A stretch of DNA of 64,000 bases, taken from NCBI RefSeq assembly GCF_900110955.1, contig NZ_FOFR01000007.1:1-64000 (forward strand), in the 5' to 3' direction. Positions 1 through 8,691 of this stretch are shown in pieces (position 1 is the first letter of the stretch; the number at the start of each line of letters is the position of its first letter). The DNA comes from Lentzea xinjiangensis. Its GTDB lineage: Bacteria; Actinomycetota; Actinomycetes; Mycobacteriales; Pseudonocardiaceae. The translations under genes were made by a program, and so were the position numbers. The notes under the pieces were generated by a model. The model was not told the DNA's origin. It ran no database searches and saw nothing but the letters and a program-made list of their open reading frames with translations.

Positions 1-1030
1 CGTTGACCCAGCCGCTGGCGATGCTGAAGTGGCGGTAGACGATCTTGTTGGCGGCGTTGCGGGCGAACACGTCGAACCCGGTGTCGTAGCGCATGGTCAC
101 GGCGGGGGAGGACGTGATGGTGTAGGTGCCGAGGTCGGCCCAGTCGTACCACTGCTGGCCGGCGATCCAGGTCAGCTTCTTGAGGCGGTTGTCGATTCCC
201 TGGGCGAAGACGTCGATGCGGCTGCCGTTGTCGGACACGACGGCGGCGGGGTCGCCCTTGATCTTGGCGTTGCCCGGCAGGGTGGCCCAGCACGACCACT
301 TGCCCGCGGAGAAGTTGCGGTGCTTCAACCGGTAGTCCGAGGTCGCGGCGAACACGTCGATCGACCCGTCCGCCCGTGACACCGACGACACCCCGGGCAT
401 CGTCGGCGGGGCCTGGGTGCCGCAGTTCTGGCTGACGAACGTCTCCTTGCCCGTCGCGTAGTCGAACGGGTCGCCGTGGAACGACGCCGCCCTGATGTAG
501 TCGGGGTAGCTCTGCCCGCTGCCGCGGTTGCGGAACTCGAAGTGCAGGTGTGCCGAGAGACCGGAGGTGTTGCCGTCGGTGTTGCCGACGGTGCCGATCA
601 GCTCGCCCTGGTGGACGGTGTCGCCGACGCCCACCGACTTCTGGTCGAGGTGGGCGTACAACGTCGAGTAGCCGTCGCCGTGGTCGATCTCGACGTAGTT
701 GCCGTAGTCGGAGTTCTCGCCGCCCTCCCACCTGACGGTGCCGGCGGCAGCGGCGAGGACGGGTTTGCCCTTGTCGCCGTTGCCGGACGTCCCCACCATG
801 TTGAAGTCGATCTCTTTGTTGCGGTGCGCGTTGCTGTCGCCGGAGTTGCCCTCCCACGAGGTGCCGCAGACGAACGGCAGCTCGAGGCTGGGAGCGGCGG
901 CCCGCGCGGGCGTCGCCACCGCCAGCGAGGACGTGACGACTGCGGCGACGAGGAGCAACGGACGGGCCTTCGGTGTTCTCCTGGTGCTCGTGCGGGCTGC
1001 ACGAAGATGCGGTGCGGTCCCACCCCGCAT
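1..1030 (-). CDS. Secreted M23 (LytM-type) metallopeptidase, 3' end outside the window
   Basis: The reading frame from ATG at 1030 gives an Arg-rich N-terminus, a hydrophobic stretch (PLLLVAAVVTSSLAVA) and an ARAAA cleavage site, so the protein is probably exported. The M23 Zn-binding signature follows: an H-x6-D pair in NAHRNKEIDF and the HLHFEF motif. Such enzymes cut peptidoglycan cross-links outside the cell. After the peptidase domain there is a beta-propeller-like or lectin-like repeat region with recurring DVFA and RLKHRNFS-type units (DGSIDVFA, SRIDVFA, GFDVFA), and it runs off the window edge. The start is uncertain because no good ribosome site precedes 1030. The repeats may bind wall polymers; that role is inferred. 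Confidence 0.8.
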   Translation of the reverse strand, partial: MRGGTAPHLRAARTSTRRTPKARPLLLVAAVVTSSLAVATPARAAAPSLELPFVCGTSWEGNSGDSNAHRNKEIDFNMVGTSGNGDKGKPVLAAAAGTVRWEGGENSDYGNYVEIDHGDGYSTLYAHLDQKSVGVGDTVHQGELIGTVGNTDGNTSGLSAHLHFEFRNRGSGQSYPDYIRAASFHGDPFDYATGKETFVSQNCGTQAPPTMPGVSSVSRADGSIDVFAATSDYRLKHRNFSAGKWSCWATLPGNAKIKGDPAAVVSDNGSRIDVFAQGIDNRLKKLTWIAGQQWYDWADLGTYTITSSPAVTMRYDTGFDVFARNAANKIVYRHFSIASGWVN

Positions 1031-1277
1031 CGCGAATCGCATGGGCATGTGCTGGTTCCAATCCCCCGCTGGTCATACCGGGTTGTCCGCTCGCGGCGGG
1101 CGTCTGGTCGACCGCCGCACGAGCAGTGCCACGATGTCCGGCCGATCATGTGGATTGCTTGCACGGTTTCTGCAAAGCGCAGCTCAGAGCAGGTTTGTGG
1201 GGAAGTTCCGCCTGGGCGGCGGCGGACGGGCCGCAGGTGGTGGTGGTCGCCGTGGCGGCCAGAAGGCGCGGCTGCGG

Positions 1278-4049
1278 CTACTCGACGCGGTCGAGGGCGT
1301 CGAGCTGCCTCTGGACGCGCTGTGCCTCTTCAGCCCGGCCCTGCTGCCGGTAGATCTCCAGCGCTTCTTGCCACACCGCGCGCGCCTCGTCGTGCTGACC
1401 GAGTGCGGCGTGCGGCGCACCGAGTCCGGCCAGGGCTTCCGCGATCCCGTAGTCGTAGATGAGCTGTCGTTGCAATGCCAGGGATTGGCGGTAGTGGTCC
1501 ACGGCTTGCGCGTGGTCACCGGCGTGGTGGGCGATGTAGCCGAGGGTGTCCAGCGCACCCGCCTCACCGGACGGGTCGTCGTGCGCGCGGTAGATGGCCA
1601 GAGCGGCCAAGCACTGCGCACGTGCCCGCTCGTGCTCGCCCAGCCGGGCGGCGAACCAGCCGACGCCGTTGAGCGCTCCTGCCTCCCACACCGGGTCGCC
1701 GAGCACGCGGCAGAGCTCCAGAGCGCGCACGGAGTGCTCCAGCGCCCGCCGATCGTCCCCCTGCTGCTCGTACGCCCTGGCGAGGGCCGTGTGGGTGTGG
1801 GCCTGGGCGGTCTCGTCGTGCTGCTGCTCGGCCAGGGCGAGGGCCCGCAGGAGGTGGTCCAGGGCCTGCTCGCGGCGGCCGAGCTCGGCGTGGACGAGGC
1901 CGAGCTGGCGGTGGCCGAGCACGGTGGCGGCGGGATCGGGCAGGTGCTCACTCGCGACCAGCGCGGCCTGCCAGGTGCGGATCTGGTCGTGGTGGTGCCC
2001 GCGCAACTGGTGGTAGATGGACAGCGTCCACGCCAACTGCCAGACGGCTTTCCGCCATCCCCGTGCCGCCGCGGTGTGCTGAGCAGCCAGCACGCAGCGG
2101 CGTTCCGCGTCGAACCAGGACATGGCCGCCGCAGCGTCGGGCAGCGGCTGGGGCGAGCAGCCCGGTGCCGGTGGGTCGACCACGATGTCCACGCGGTGCG
2201 GGTACACGAGCCGCTCGGCGGTGTGGGCGGTGTGCAGGTAGAAGTCGACCACCCGCCGCAACGCCGGCTCCCGCACGTCCGCGGCCAGGTCGCGGTGCGC
2301 GGCGTCGGCGGCGTAGTGGCGGATCAGGTCGTGCATGCCGTAGCGGCCGGAAGCGTCCTGGGTGATCAGCGACGCCTGCTCCAGACCGCGCAGCACGGAC
2401 CTGGTCCGGGCGTGTGGCAGACCGGTGAGAGAGGCCGCGGCGGGCAGACTGATCCCGGGCCTCGGCGCGATGGCGAGCAACCCGAACACCGTGGCCTGCT
2501 CTGCGGTCAACGCGGTGTAGGACAGCGACAGCACGGCGGGCAGGCTGGCGACGGGGTCGCCCTCGTCGAGCACGTCGAGCAGGCTTTCGCGCAGCTCGGC
2601 CGCGAGGGCGGACAACGACGTGCCGGGGCGGGTGTGGACGCGTCCCGCGATGATGCTCAACGCCAGCGGGTACCCGCCGCACAGCCGCACCAGCTCCTCC
2701 ACCGCGTCGCCCTCGGCCTCGGCCTGCGCGGCCCCGAGCCTGGCGACGAGCAGGTCGTGGGACGCGACGCCGCCCAGGACGTCCAGGACCAGGTGCCGGG
2801 CGCCGTGCGCGGTGACCAGGCCGGGCAGCCGGTTGCGGCTGGTCACCAGCACGGCGCACGACCTCCCGCCCGGTAGCAGCGGGATGACCTGGGCGGTGTC
2901 GGCGGCGTTGTCGAGCACGAGCAGCATCCGCTTGTCCGCCACGAGACTGCGGAACAACGCAGCCTGCGCGTGCGGCTCGACGGGCATGCGGCCGGGCTCG
3001 ATCCCGAGGGCGTCGAGGAAACCGCGCACCGCCGCCGCCGGGTGCAGCACCTCACCGTCAGCGCTGAACCCGCGCAGGTCGACGTGCAGTTGCCCGTCCG
3101 GGAACCGGTGCGCGTGCCGGTGGGCCCAGTGCAGGGCGAGCCAGGACTTGCCGATGCCGCCCGACCCGACGATGGCCGTGACGGCCACCGTGGAGGAGTC
3201 GTCGAGAGCGGTGTCCAGGGCGGACAGTTCGTCCCGGCGGCCGACGAACGGCGCGGGTGGCATCGGGAGCTGCCGGGGTACCGCCGCTTCCGGCGTCGTG
3301 CTCGGCGACCCACCGGCGGGGGTGGAGTCCGCGGTCAGCAGCTGCTGGTGCAGGTCCTGGAGCGCGGCGCCGGGTTCGGTGCCCAGTTCGTCGACCAGGC
3401 GGGCGCGGACCTGCCGGTAGAGGCGCAGCGCGTCGATGGTGCGGCCGGCCTGGTGCAGAGCGAGCATGTACTGGCCCGCCACCCGTTCGTCCAGCGGCTG
3501 CCGGGCGCTCCGCGCGGACAACTCGCCGAGGAGCTGACTGCCTTTCCCGAGCCGGAGCAGGGCGTCGGCCAGGTCGTGCTCGACGGCCTGTCGCTCCTGC
3601 GAAAGCCGGTCGCGTTCGGCATCGGCCCACTCGCCGTCCACGCCGGTCAGCGGCTGCCCCTGCCACAGCGCCAGCGCCTCGGTCCACCTCCGCACCGCCT
3701 CAGCGTCATCACCGCGGGCTCGTGCGCAGAGGTCGCGGAACCGGTGCAGGTCCGTCACCGGCTCGGCCGTGCCGGAGACCAGGGCGTAGCCGCCGGAGCG
3801 GCGCACGATGGTCACGCTCCCGCCCAGCGCCCGGCGCAGCCGGGAGAGGTAGCTCTGCAGCGTCGCCCGCGACCGGGGTGCCGCGTCCGCGCCGGAGACC
3901 CGCTCGATCAGGCGGTCCACCGGCACGACGCGCCCCGCGTCGACGGCCAGTGCGGCCAGCACGCACCGTTGCCTGGGCGTGCCCAGATCCACCGGCCGCC
4001 CGTCGACCTCCGCGCTGACCTCGCCCAGCAGGCGCACCACCACCGCCAC
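1278..4049 (-). CDS. SARP/AfsR-type regulator (BTAD, NB-ARC, TPR)
   Basis: A protein of 923 aa. Residues 1-95 form an OmpR-like winged helix (RQRCVLAALAVDAGRVVPVD, SYLSRLRRALG). Residues 98-245 are the bacterial transcriptional activation domain, ending near DELGTEPGAALQDLH. A P-loop NTPase of the NB-ARC type follows (FVGRRDELSALD, then GSGGIGKS at 295-302), and the last ~250 residues are TPR repeats. The architecture matches AfsR and large SARP activators of secondary metabolism. GTG at 4049 is chosen because a GAGGGG ribosome site lies nine bases upstream and homologues begin near VRLLG; a longer frame to 4169 exists. No biosynthetic cluster is visible beside it, so its target is unknown. 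Confidence 0.88.
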   Translation of the reverse strand: MAVVVRLLGEVSAEVDGRPVDLGTPRQRCVLAALAVDAGRVVPVDRLIERVSGADAAPRSRATLQSYLSRLRRALGGSVTIVRRSGGYALVSGTAEPVTDLHRFRDLCARARGDDAEAVRRWTEALALWQGQPLTGVDGEWADAERDRLSQERQAVEHDLADALLRLGKGSQLLGELSARSARQPLDERVAGQYMLALHQAGRTIDALRLYRQVRARLVDELGTEPGAALQDLHQQLLTADSTPAGGSPSTTPEAAVPRQLPMPPAPFVGRRDELSALDTALDDSSTVAVTAIVGSGGIGKSWLALHWAHRHAHRFPDGQLHVDLRGFSADGEVLHPAAAVRGFLDALGIEPGRMPVEPHAQAALFRSLVADKRMLLVLDNAADTAQVIPLLPGGRSCAVLVTSRNRLPGLVTAHGARHLVLDVLGGVASHDLLVARLGAAQAEAEGDAVEELVRLCGGYPLALSIIAGRVHTRPGTSLSALAAELRESLLDVLDEGDPVASLPAVLSLSYTALTAEQATVFGLLAIAPRPGISLPAAASLTGLPHARTRSVLRGLEQASLITQDASGRYGMHDLIRHYAADAAHRDLAADVREPALRRVVDFYLHTAHTAERLVYPHRVDIVVDPPAPGCSPQPLPDAAAAMSWFDAERRCVLAAQHTAAARGWRKAVWQLAWTLSIYHQLRGHHHDQIRTWQAALVASEHLPDPAATVLGHRQLGLVHAELGRREQALDHLLRALALAEQQHDETAQAHTHTALARAYEQQGDDRRALEHSVRALELCRVLGDPVWEAGALNGVGWFAARLGEHERARAQCLAALAIYRAHDDPSGEAGALDTLGYIAHHAGDHAQAVDHYRQSLALQRQLIYDYGIAEALAGLGAPHAALGQHDEARAVWQEALEIYRQQGRAEEAQRVQRQLDALDRVE

Positions 4050-4373
4050 GCCCAACGCCCCCTCGCCCGATCCCCGGTCACAGCGGCCCGCGAGGTGCTG
4101 TGCGGACAGCGGGTCGCGCCTCCGGCCCGTGATCATGACATCACAACCGGAGCTCGCGCGTGCGCGCATCCGGTGATCGGCTTCCGCTGCCCGCCACCCT
4201 GCCGACGGCAGTGGCGCTTCCGCACGGTGCTGGGGCGCGCCAGTTCACGATGCCCACGTTGATCTCTGACAGAAGCGGACAGGATCTTCGCCGATCCGTT
4301 ACGCCCGTGCGGTTCCCGTGGTGCACTGCCCGCACGGCTCCGGTCGGGTCCGGTGCCGGGAAAGGTGCGCGGA

Positions 4374-6395
4374 ATGAGTCCCCGGCGGCGGATCGGTCGT
4401 GTCCTCGTGGCCTTCCTGACGGTGTGCGGCGTGGTCACCGGTGCCTCACCGGCGGCAGCGGCCACCACACCGTCGCTGGAGTTCGCGAACCCGAACAGCC
4501 AGGCGCTGTACGGCAGCGCCTACACGGCCGCGCTGGACAACCTGCTGCGCGTCAACACCGTCGGCTACGACGCGGGGTACGACAAGAGCGGTCTGATGGA
4601 CCCGGCCGTCGGCATGGTCCGCGCGGGCGGCGGGTACGAGCAGCCGTGGACGCGCGACGCGTCGATCAACAGCTGGAACGCGACCAGCCAGCTGTCGCCG
4701 GCTCTGGCCGCGAACACGCTCTGGGCCGTCGTCGACAAGGACTCCGCCGGGGCGCTGCGGGTGCAGCAGGACGACCAGCAGTGGGACCAGGTCATCTGGC
4801 TCACCGCCGCGTGGCACCACTACCTCGTCACCGGCGACCGGCAGTTCCTCGGCAACGCCTACCGCACCGCGAAGAACACCCTGACGATCCGGGAGAACGC
4901 CGGTACCGCCGGCTTCAACCCCACCTACGGGTTGTTCACCGGCGCATCCTTCTTCAACGACGGCATCGCCGGGTACCCCGCGCCGCCCGCCGACGCGACC
5001 GAGTCCGTCAGCACCGGCAGCATGCCGTGGCCGGGCATCGCGAGCGGGATGTACCTGAGCACCAACGAGGTCTACTACGCCGCCTACGTCAACGCGGCGA
5101 ACATGGCCGAGCGGCTGGGGCAGCCGCGGGAGGCCGCCGGCCACCGCGCGAAGGCCGCCGCGCTCAAAGCCGCGATCAACCGGCACTTCTGGAACGCGGC
5201 GACGGGCCTGTACGACTACCAGCTCCTCGCCGACGGGACGCGCGGCGCCTACCAGGAGGGCACCGGCCTCGCGTTCGCGATCCTCTTCGGCATCGCGAAC
5301 TCCGCCCGGGCGCGGTCGATCCTCGCGAACGCCCGCGAGATGGCCTGGGGCATGCCCGACACCTACCCGAACTGGGAGCGCTACTCCGAGGCGCAGCCCG
5401 GCCGGCACAACGCGATCGTCTGGCCGCTCGTGCAGGGCCTGTGGGCCAAGGCGCTGGCGCGCCTTGGTGAGGAGAACCGGTTCGCCGCGGAGACGACACG
5501 GCTGGCCAAGCTCGCGACCAACAACAGCGGGTACTGGGAGATCTACAACGGCACCACCGGCGTCGTCGACGGCGGCTGGCAGCGGCTGGGCGACACGGTG
5601 AAGTTCCACTGGGGTTCCGAGCCTGACCAGACCTGGTCGGCCACGGCGTTCCTCGACATGGTCCACACCGGACTGTTCGGGCTGAGGTACACCGAGCGAG
5701 GGCTGAGCTTCGCGCCGAACCTGCCGGCCGGCTGGGGTGACGTCACCCTGCGCAACGTGCGGTACCGCGACGCCGACCTGACGATCGCGCTGCGCGGCGC
5801 GGGCACCACGATCAGCTCGGTCACCATCGACGGCCGGCCATCGCACGCCGAGGTCCCCGCCACGCTCCGGGGCGCGCACACCGTCGAGATCACGCTGGCG
5901 GGAGCGACCGGCGGCGACCGGGACGGCGACGGCACGCCCGACGCCGGGGACCGCTGCGCCGACACCGCGGGCACTGTCTCCGGCTGCCCCGCTCCCACCC
6001 ACCTGGAGGCGGAGGACGCGCGCAACACCGGCGGCGTCAAGACCAACGTCAACCACACCGGCTACTCCGGCCGGGCGTTCCTCGACGGGCTGTGGGCCCA
6101 GGGCGCCGCGTCGTCGTTCACGCTGCACCGCGCATCGGCGGGACCGGGCTCGGGCGCCGTCACCGTGCGGTACGCGAACGCCAACAGCGACGCGCGCACG
6201 ATGACGCTGTCGGTGGACGGGCGTGCCGTGCGCCAGGTGAGCTTCCCGAAGGTCTCCGACAGCTGGGACGCCTGGGGCACGGTGACCTTCGACGACATCG
6301 CCCTGAGCGGTCGCGACCCGGTGGTGACGCTGTCCTACGGCGCGGGTGACACCGGTTCGATCAACCTCGACTGGCTCGCCTACCGCGGAACGTGA
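4374..6395 (+). CDS. Secreted (alpha/alpha)6-type glycoside hydrolase with C-terminal CBM6/35-like module
   Basis: A protein of 673 aa starting at ATG 4374 with GGGAAAGG upstream. Residues 1-35 are a signal peptide (RRRIGRVLVAFLTVCGVV, cleavage near AAAATT). Residues ~40-480 resemble the MGH1-like six-hairpin glycosidases, with EQPWTRDASINSWNA, TEYY-like NEVYYAAYV and GYWEIYNG segments, which suggests an inverting enzyme on a glucose or rhamnose glycoside; the substrate cannot be read from sequence. A short Ca-binding thrombospondin-3-like linker (DRDGDGTPDAGDRC) joins a C-terminal carbohydrate-binding module (EAEDARNTGG to LDWLAYRG). It stands alone, just before the arsenic island. Confidence 0.8.
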   Translation: MSPRRRIGRVLVAFLTVCGVVTGASPAAAATTPSLEFANPNSQALYGSAYTAALDNLLRVNTVGYDAGYDKSGLMDPAVGMVRAGGGYEQPWTRDASINSWNATSQLSPALAANTLWAVVDKDSAGALRVQQDDQQWDQVIWLTAAWHHYLVTGDRQFLGNAYRTAKNTLTIRENAGTAGFNPTYGLFTGASFFNDGIAGYPAPPADATESVSTGSMPWPGIASGMYLSTNEVYYAAYVNAANMAERLGQPREAAGHRAKAAALKAAINRHFWNAATGLYDYQLLADGTRGAYQEGTGLAFAILFGIANSARARSILANAREMAWGMPDTYPNWERYSEAQPGRHNAIVWPLVQGLWAKALARLGEENRFAAETTRLAKLATNNSGYWEIYNGTTGVVDGGWQRLGDTVKFHWGSEPDQTWSATAFLDMVHTGLFGLRYTERGLSFAPNLPAGWGDVTLRNVRYRDADLTIALRGAGTTISSVTIDGRPSHAEVPATLRGAHTVEITLAGATGGDRDGDGTPDAGDRCADTAGTVSGCPAPTHLEAEDARNTGGVKTNVNHTGYSGRAFLDGLWAQGAASSFTLHRASAGPGSGAVTVRYANANSDARTMTLSVDGRAVRQVSFPKVSDSWDAWGTVTFDDIALSGRDPVVTLSYGAGDTGSINLDWLAYRGT

Positions 6396-6412
6396 TCGTC
6401 CTCTTGGGACGA
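6396..6412. terminator. Short hairpin between convergent genes
   Basis: TCGTCC (6396-6401) pairs with GGACGA (6407-6412) across a five-base loop. It begins just after the glycosidase stop codon and precedes the stop of the convergent ArsR-GNAT gene. No U-run is evident, which is usual in actinomycetes. Confidence 0.4.
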
Positions 6413-6417
6413 CGGCC

Positions 6418-7260
6418 CTACGCTTCGTCGGCGTTGCGGCGTTCGAGGAACACGGTGTCACGCCACACGCCGTGGTGCCGGGCGATCCGCTCGCGCACAC
6501 CAAGGGTGCGGAAGCCCGCCGAGTGGTGCAGGGCGAGGCTGGCGCGGTTCTCGGGGAAGATGGAGGTCTGCAACGTCCACAGCCCCGCGGTGTCGGCGGC
6601 GGTGACCTGCCGGTGCAGCAGGGCCTTGCCGACACCTCGGCCGCGGAAGCCGGCTCCCACGTACACGGAGGTCTCCGCCACGCCGGCGTAGCAGTCCCTG
6701 GTTGACACCCTGGTGGCCGCGGCCCAGCCGGCGACCTCGCCGTCGATCTCGGCGACCCAGCGGTGCTCGCGCAGCCACTTGGCGTCGAGGGCCCGGCGTG
6801 GGGGGACTTCGGTTTCGAAGGTCGCGTCGCCGGTGGCGATGCCTTCGGCGTAGATGCGTCGCACGGCCGACCAGTCGTCGTCGCGCAGGGCGCGGACGGT
6901 GACGTCGAGCGGCAGGTCGTCCGGGCAGCACGGGCGAGGCGCGAGCACGCCCATCACGATGTCGGCGGCGTGCGGCAGGCCCGTGCAGCAGGACGGGTTC
7001 ACGCTGACGTGCGTGGCGGTGCCCTCCTTGTGCAGCCGCAGGAAACCCACCTCGGCGAGCTTGCGCACGTGGTGTGAGCAGGTGGACTGGCTGATGTGCA
7101 GCAGCTCGGTCAGCTCGCCGACGGTCATCGCCCGTCCCGAGGTGGCGACCGCGTGCAGCAACCGCACCCGCATGGGCTCGGCGAGGCAAGCGAACCAGTC
7201 CGCGTAGGTCGCGGCGTCGTCGGCGGGCAGCAGGAACGGCGGTGGAGCTGTCGTGGTCAC
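6418..7260 (-). CDS. ArsR-type arsenic repressor fused to a GNAT (ArsN/PAT-like) acetyltransferase
   Basis: A protein of 280 aa with two domains. Residues 15-90 are an ArsR/SmtB winged helix (LAEPMRVRLLHAV, SQSTCSHHVRKLAEVGFL). Vicinal cysteines CC91-92 and CC111-112 follow the helix-turn-helix, a C-terminal thiolate layout like AfArsR rather than the classical CVC site in the DNA-binding helix. Residues 118-280 are a GNAT of the phosphinothricin/arsinothricin N-acetyltransferase type (IYAEGIATGDATFETEVP, FRGRGVGKALL, GVWRDTVFLERR). It diverges from an ArsO-like flavoprotein. The fusion would link metalloid sensing to acetylation of an organoarsenical or glufosinate-like toxin; that link is inferred. 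The GTG start sits against a palindromic operator with no Shine-Dalgarno, so the transcript may be leaderless. Confidence 0.85.
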   Translation of the reverse strand: MTTTAPPPFLLPADDAATYADWFACLAEPMRVRLLHAVATSGRAMTVGELTELLHISQSTCSHHVRKLAEVGFLRLHKEGTATHVSVNPSCCTGLPHAADIVMGVLAPRPCCPDDLPLDVTVRALRDDDWSAVRRIYAEGIATGDATFETEVPPRRALDAKWLREHRWVAEIDGEVAGWAAATRVSTRDCYAGVAETSVYVGAGFRGRGVGKALLHRQVTAADTAGLWTLQTSIFPENRASLALHHSAGFRTLGVRERIARHHGVWRDTVFLERRNADEA

Positions 7261-7263
7261 ACG

Positions 7264-7312
7264 GTCGATTATCGACGCGGATCGATGGTTGCGTCAATCG
7301 ATCCCGATCGAT
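7264..7312. promoter_or_regulatory. Divergent ars operator cluster
   Basis: GTCGAT-T-ATCGAC (7264-7276) is a perfect palindrome directly before the ArsR-GNAT start. Three ATCGAT hexamers follow at 7281, 7297 and 7307; the last two form ATCGAT-CCCG-ATCGAT. The cluster lies between two divergent arsenic genes and is the obvious binding region for one of the local ArsR proteins. Confidence 0.65.
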
Positions 7313-7359
7313 AGAGTTTCCGGCGTTGATTCGAAATCTGTCAATACAAGGGGTGGGCC

Positions 7360-8691
7360 GTGAACGAGTTGCCAGTCGTCGTGGTGGGGGCGGGACCTGC
7401 GGGTCTGTCGGCGGCGGCGCACCTGGTCGAGCGGGGTGAGCAGGTGCTCGTGCTGGAGGCCGGTGACCAGGCCGGTGCAGCGGTGTCGCAGTGGAACCAC
7501 GTCCGGCTCTTCTCGCGGTGGAGCGAACTGGTCGACCCGGCGGCCGAGCGGCTGCTGGCGCCGACCGGCTGGGTGCGCCCGGACGGTGGCGCGTACCCGA
7601 CCGGCGCGGAGTGGGCGGAGCTCTACCTGCGGCCACTGGCGGCGGCGCTCGGGGAGCGGGTGCGGCTCGGCGCGCGGGTCGTGGGTGTCGCGCGGCGTGG
7701 CCGGGACCGGGTCGTCGACGCCGGCCGTGCGGACGAGCCGCTGACCGTCCACGTGCGGACCGGCGGCGGTGAGGAGCGGATCACGGCGCGCGCGGTGATC
7801 GACGCGTCCGGCACCTGGGGATCGCCGAACCCGCTGGGCGGTGACGGGCTGCCCGCGGCGGGGGAGGAGGCGGCCGCCGCGCGGATCACCTACCGCGTGC
7901 CGGACCTCGCGGCCGAACGGGCGCGGTACGCGGGCAAGCGGATCGTGGTCGCGGGCAGCGGGCACTCCGCGTTGACCGCGTTGGTGGCGCTGGCGGACCT
8001 GGCCGAGCGGGAACCCGGCACGAAGATCGTGTGGTTGCTGCGGCGTGGCGCGGTCGGCAACGCCTTCGGGGGTGGCGAGGCGGACCAGTTGCCGGCACGG
8101 GGCGCGCTGGGGCTGCGGGCGAAGAAGGCTGCCGAGGCCGGGCACATCGAGACGGTCACGGGGTTCCGCACGGCGTCGGTCGACCGGGCGGCGGACGGCA
8201 GCCTGGCACTGGAGTCGTTCGACGGCCACCGGGTCGAGGGCGTCGACGAGGTCGTGGTGCTGACCGGGTTCCGGCCCGACCTGTCGTGGCTGTCGGAGAT
8301 CCGGCTCGATCTCGACCCGGTGCTCCAGGCGCCGGTGAAGCTCGCTCCGCTGATCGACCCGAACGTCCACTCGTGCGGCACCGTGTACCCGCACGGAGAG
8401 GCCGAGTTGCGCCACCCCGAGCCGAATGTCTACCTGGTGGGCATGAAGAGCTACGGCCGTGCGCCGACTTTCCTGTCGCTGACCGGCTACGAGCAGGCGC
8501 GGTCGGTCGTCGCCGCGATCACCGGCGACCACGAGTCGGCGGAACGGGTGGAGCTCGTCCTGCCCGAGACCGGGGTGTGCGGTGGCGCCGGGGTGTTCGA
8601 CGCTCCGGCGGAGCAGAAGAACGGCGGCGGGTGCTGCGGCGCGCCCGGAACGGTCGGCGTGACGATCGGACCTCCTGCCGGTGCACGCTGA
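7360..8691 (+). CDS. ArsO-like FAD/NAD(P)-dependent oxidoreductase
   Basis: A protein of 443 aa with an N-terminal FAD-binding Rossmann motif (VVVGAGPAGLSAAAHL), a second nucleotide site (RIVVAGSGHSAL) and an ATG-like TGFRPDLSWL motif near the C-terminus. This is the flavin-monooxygenase layout annotated as ArsO in ars operons. It ends with a Cys-rich tail (VCGGAGVF, GGGCCGAPG), which could bind metalloid. GTG at 7360 has a GGGGTGGG ribosome site. It is first in an arsenic transcript that runs into the MFS gene with an 11-base overlap. The exact arsenical reaction of ArsO is unsettled in the literature. Confidence 0.78.
   Translation: MNELPVVVVGAGPAGLSAAAHLVERGEQVLVLEAGDQAGAAVSQWNHVRLFSRWSELVDPAAERLLAPTGWVRPDGGAYPTGAEWAELYLRPLAAALGERVRLGARVVGVARRGRDRVVDAGRADEPLTVHVRTGGGEERITARAVIDASGTWGSPNPLGGDGLPAAGEEAAAARITYRVPDLAAERARYAGKRIVVAGSGHSALTALVALADLAEREPGTKIVWLLRRGAVGNAFGGGEADQLPARGALGLRAKKAAEAGHIETVTGFRTASVDRAADGSLALESFDGHRVEGVDEVVVLTGFRPDLSWLSEIRLDLDPVLQAPVKLAPLIDPNVHSCGTVYPHGEAELRHPEPNVYLVGMKSYGRAPTFLSLTGYEQARSVVAAITGDHESAERVELVLPETGVCGGAGVFDAPAEQKNGGGCCGAPGTVGVTIGPPAGAR

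Noticed and set aside
738-2876. Long plus-strand open frame across the M23 and SARP genes
   Set aside because: It is antisense to two clear genes and its protein is low-complexity Arg/Gly/Val-rich, as expected for shadows in GC-rich DNA.
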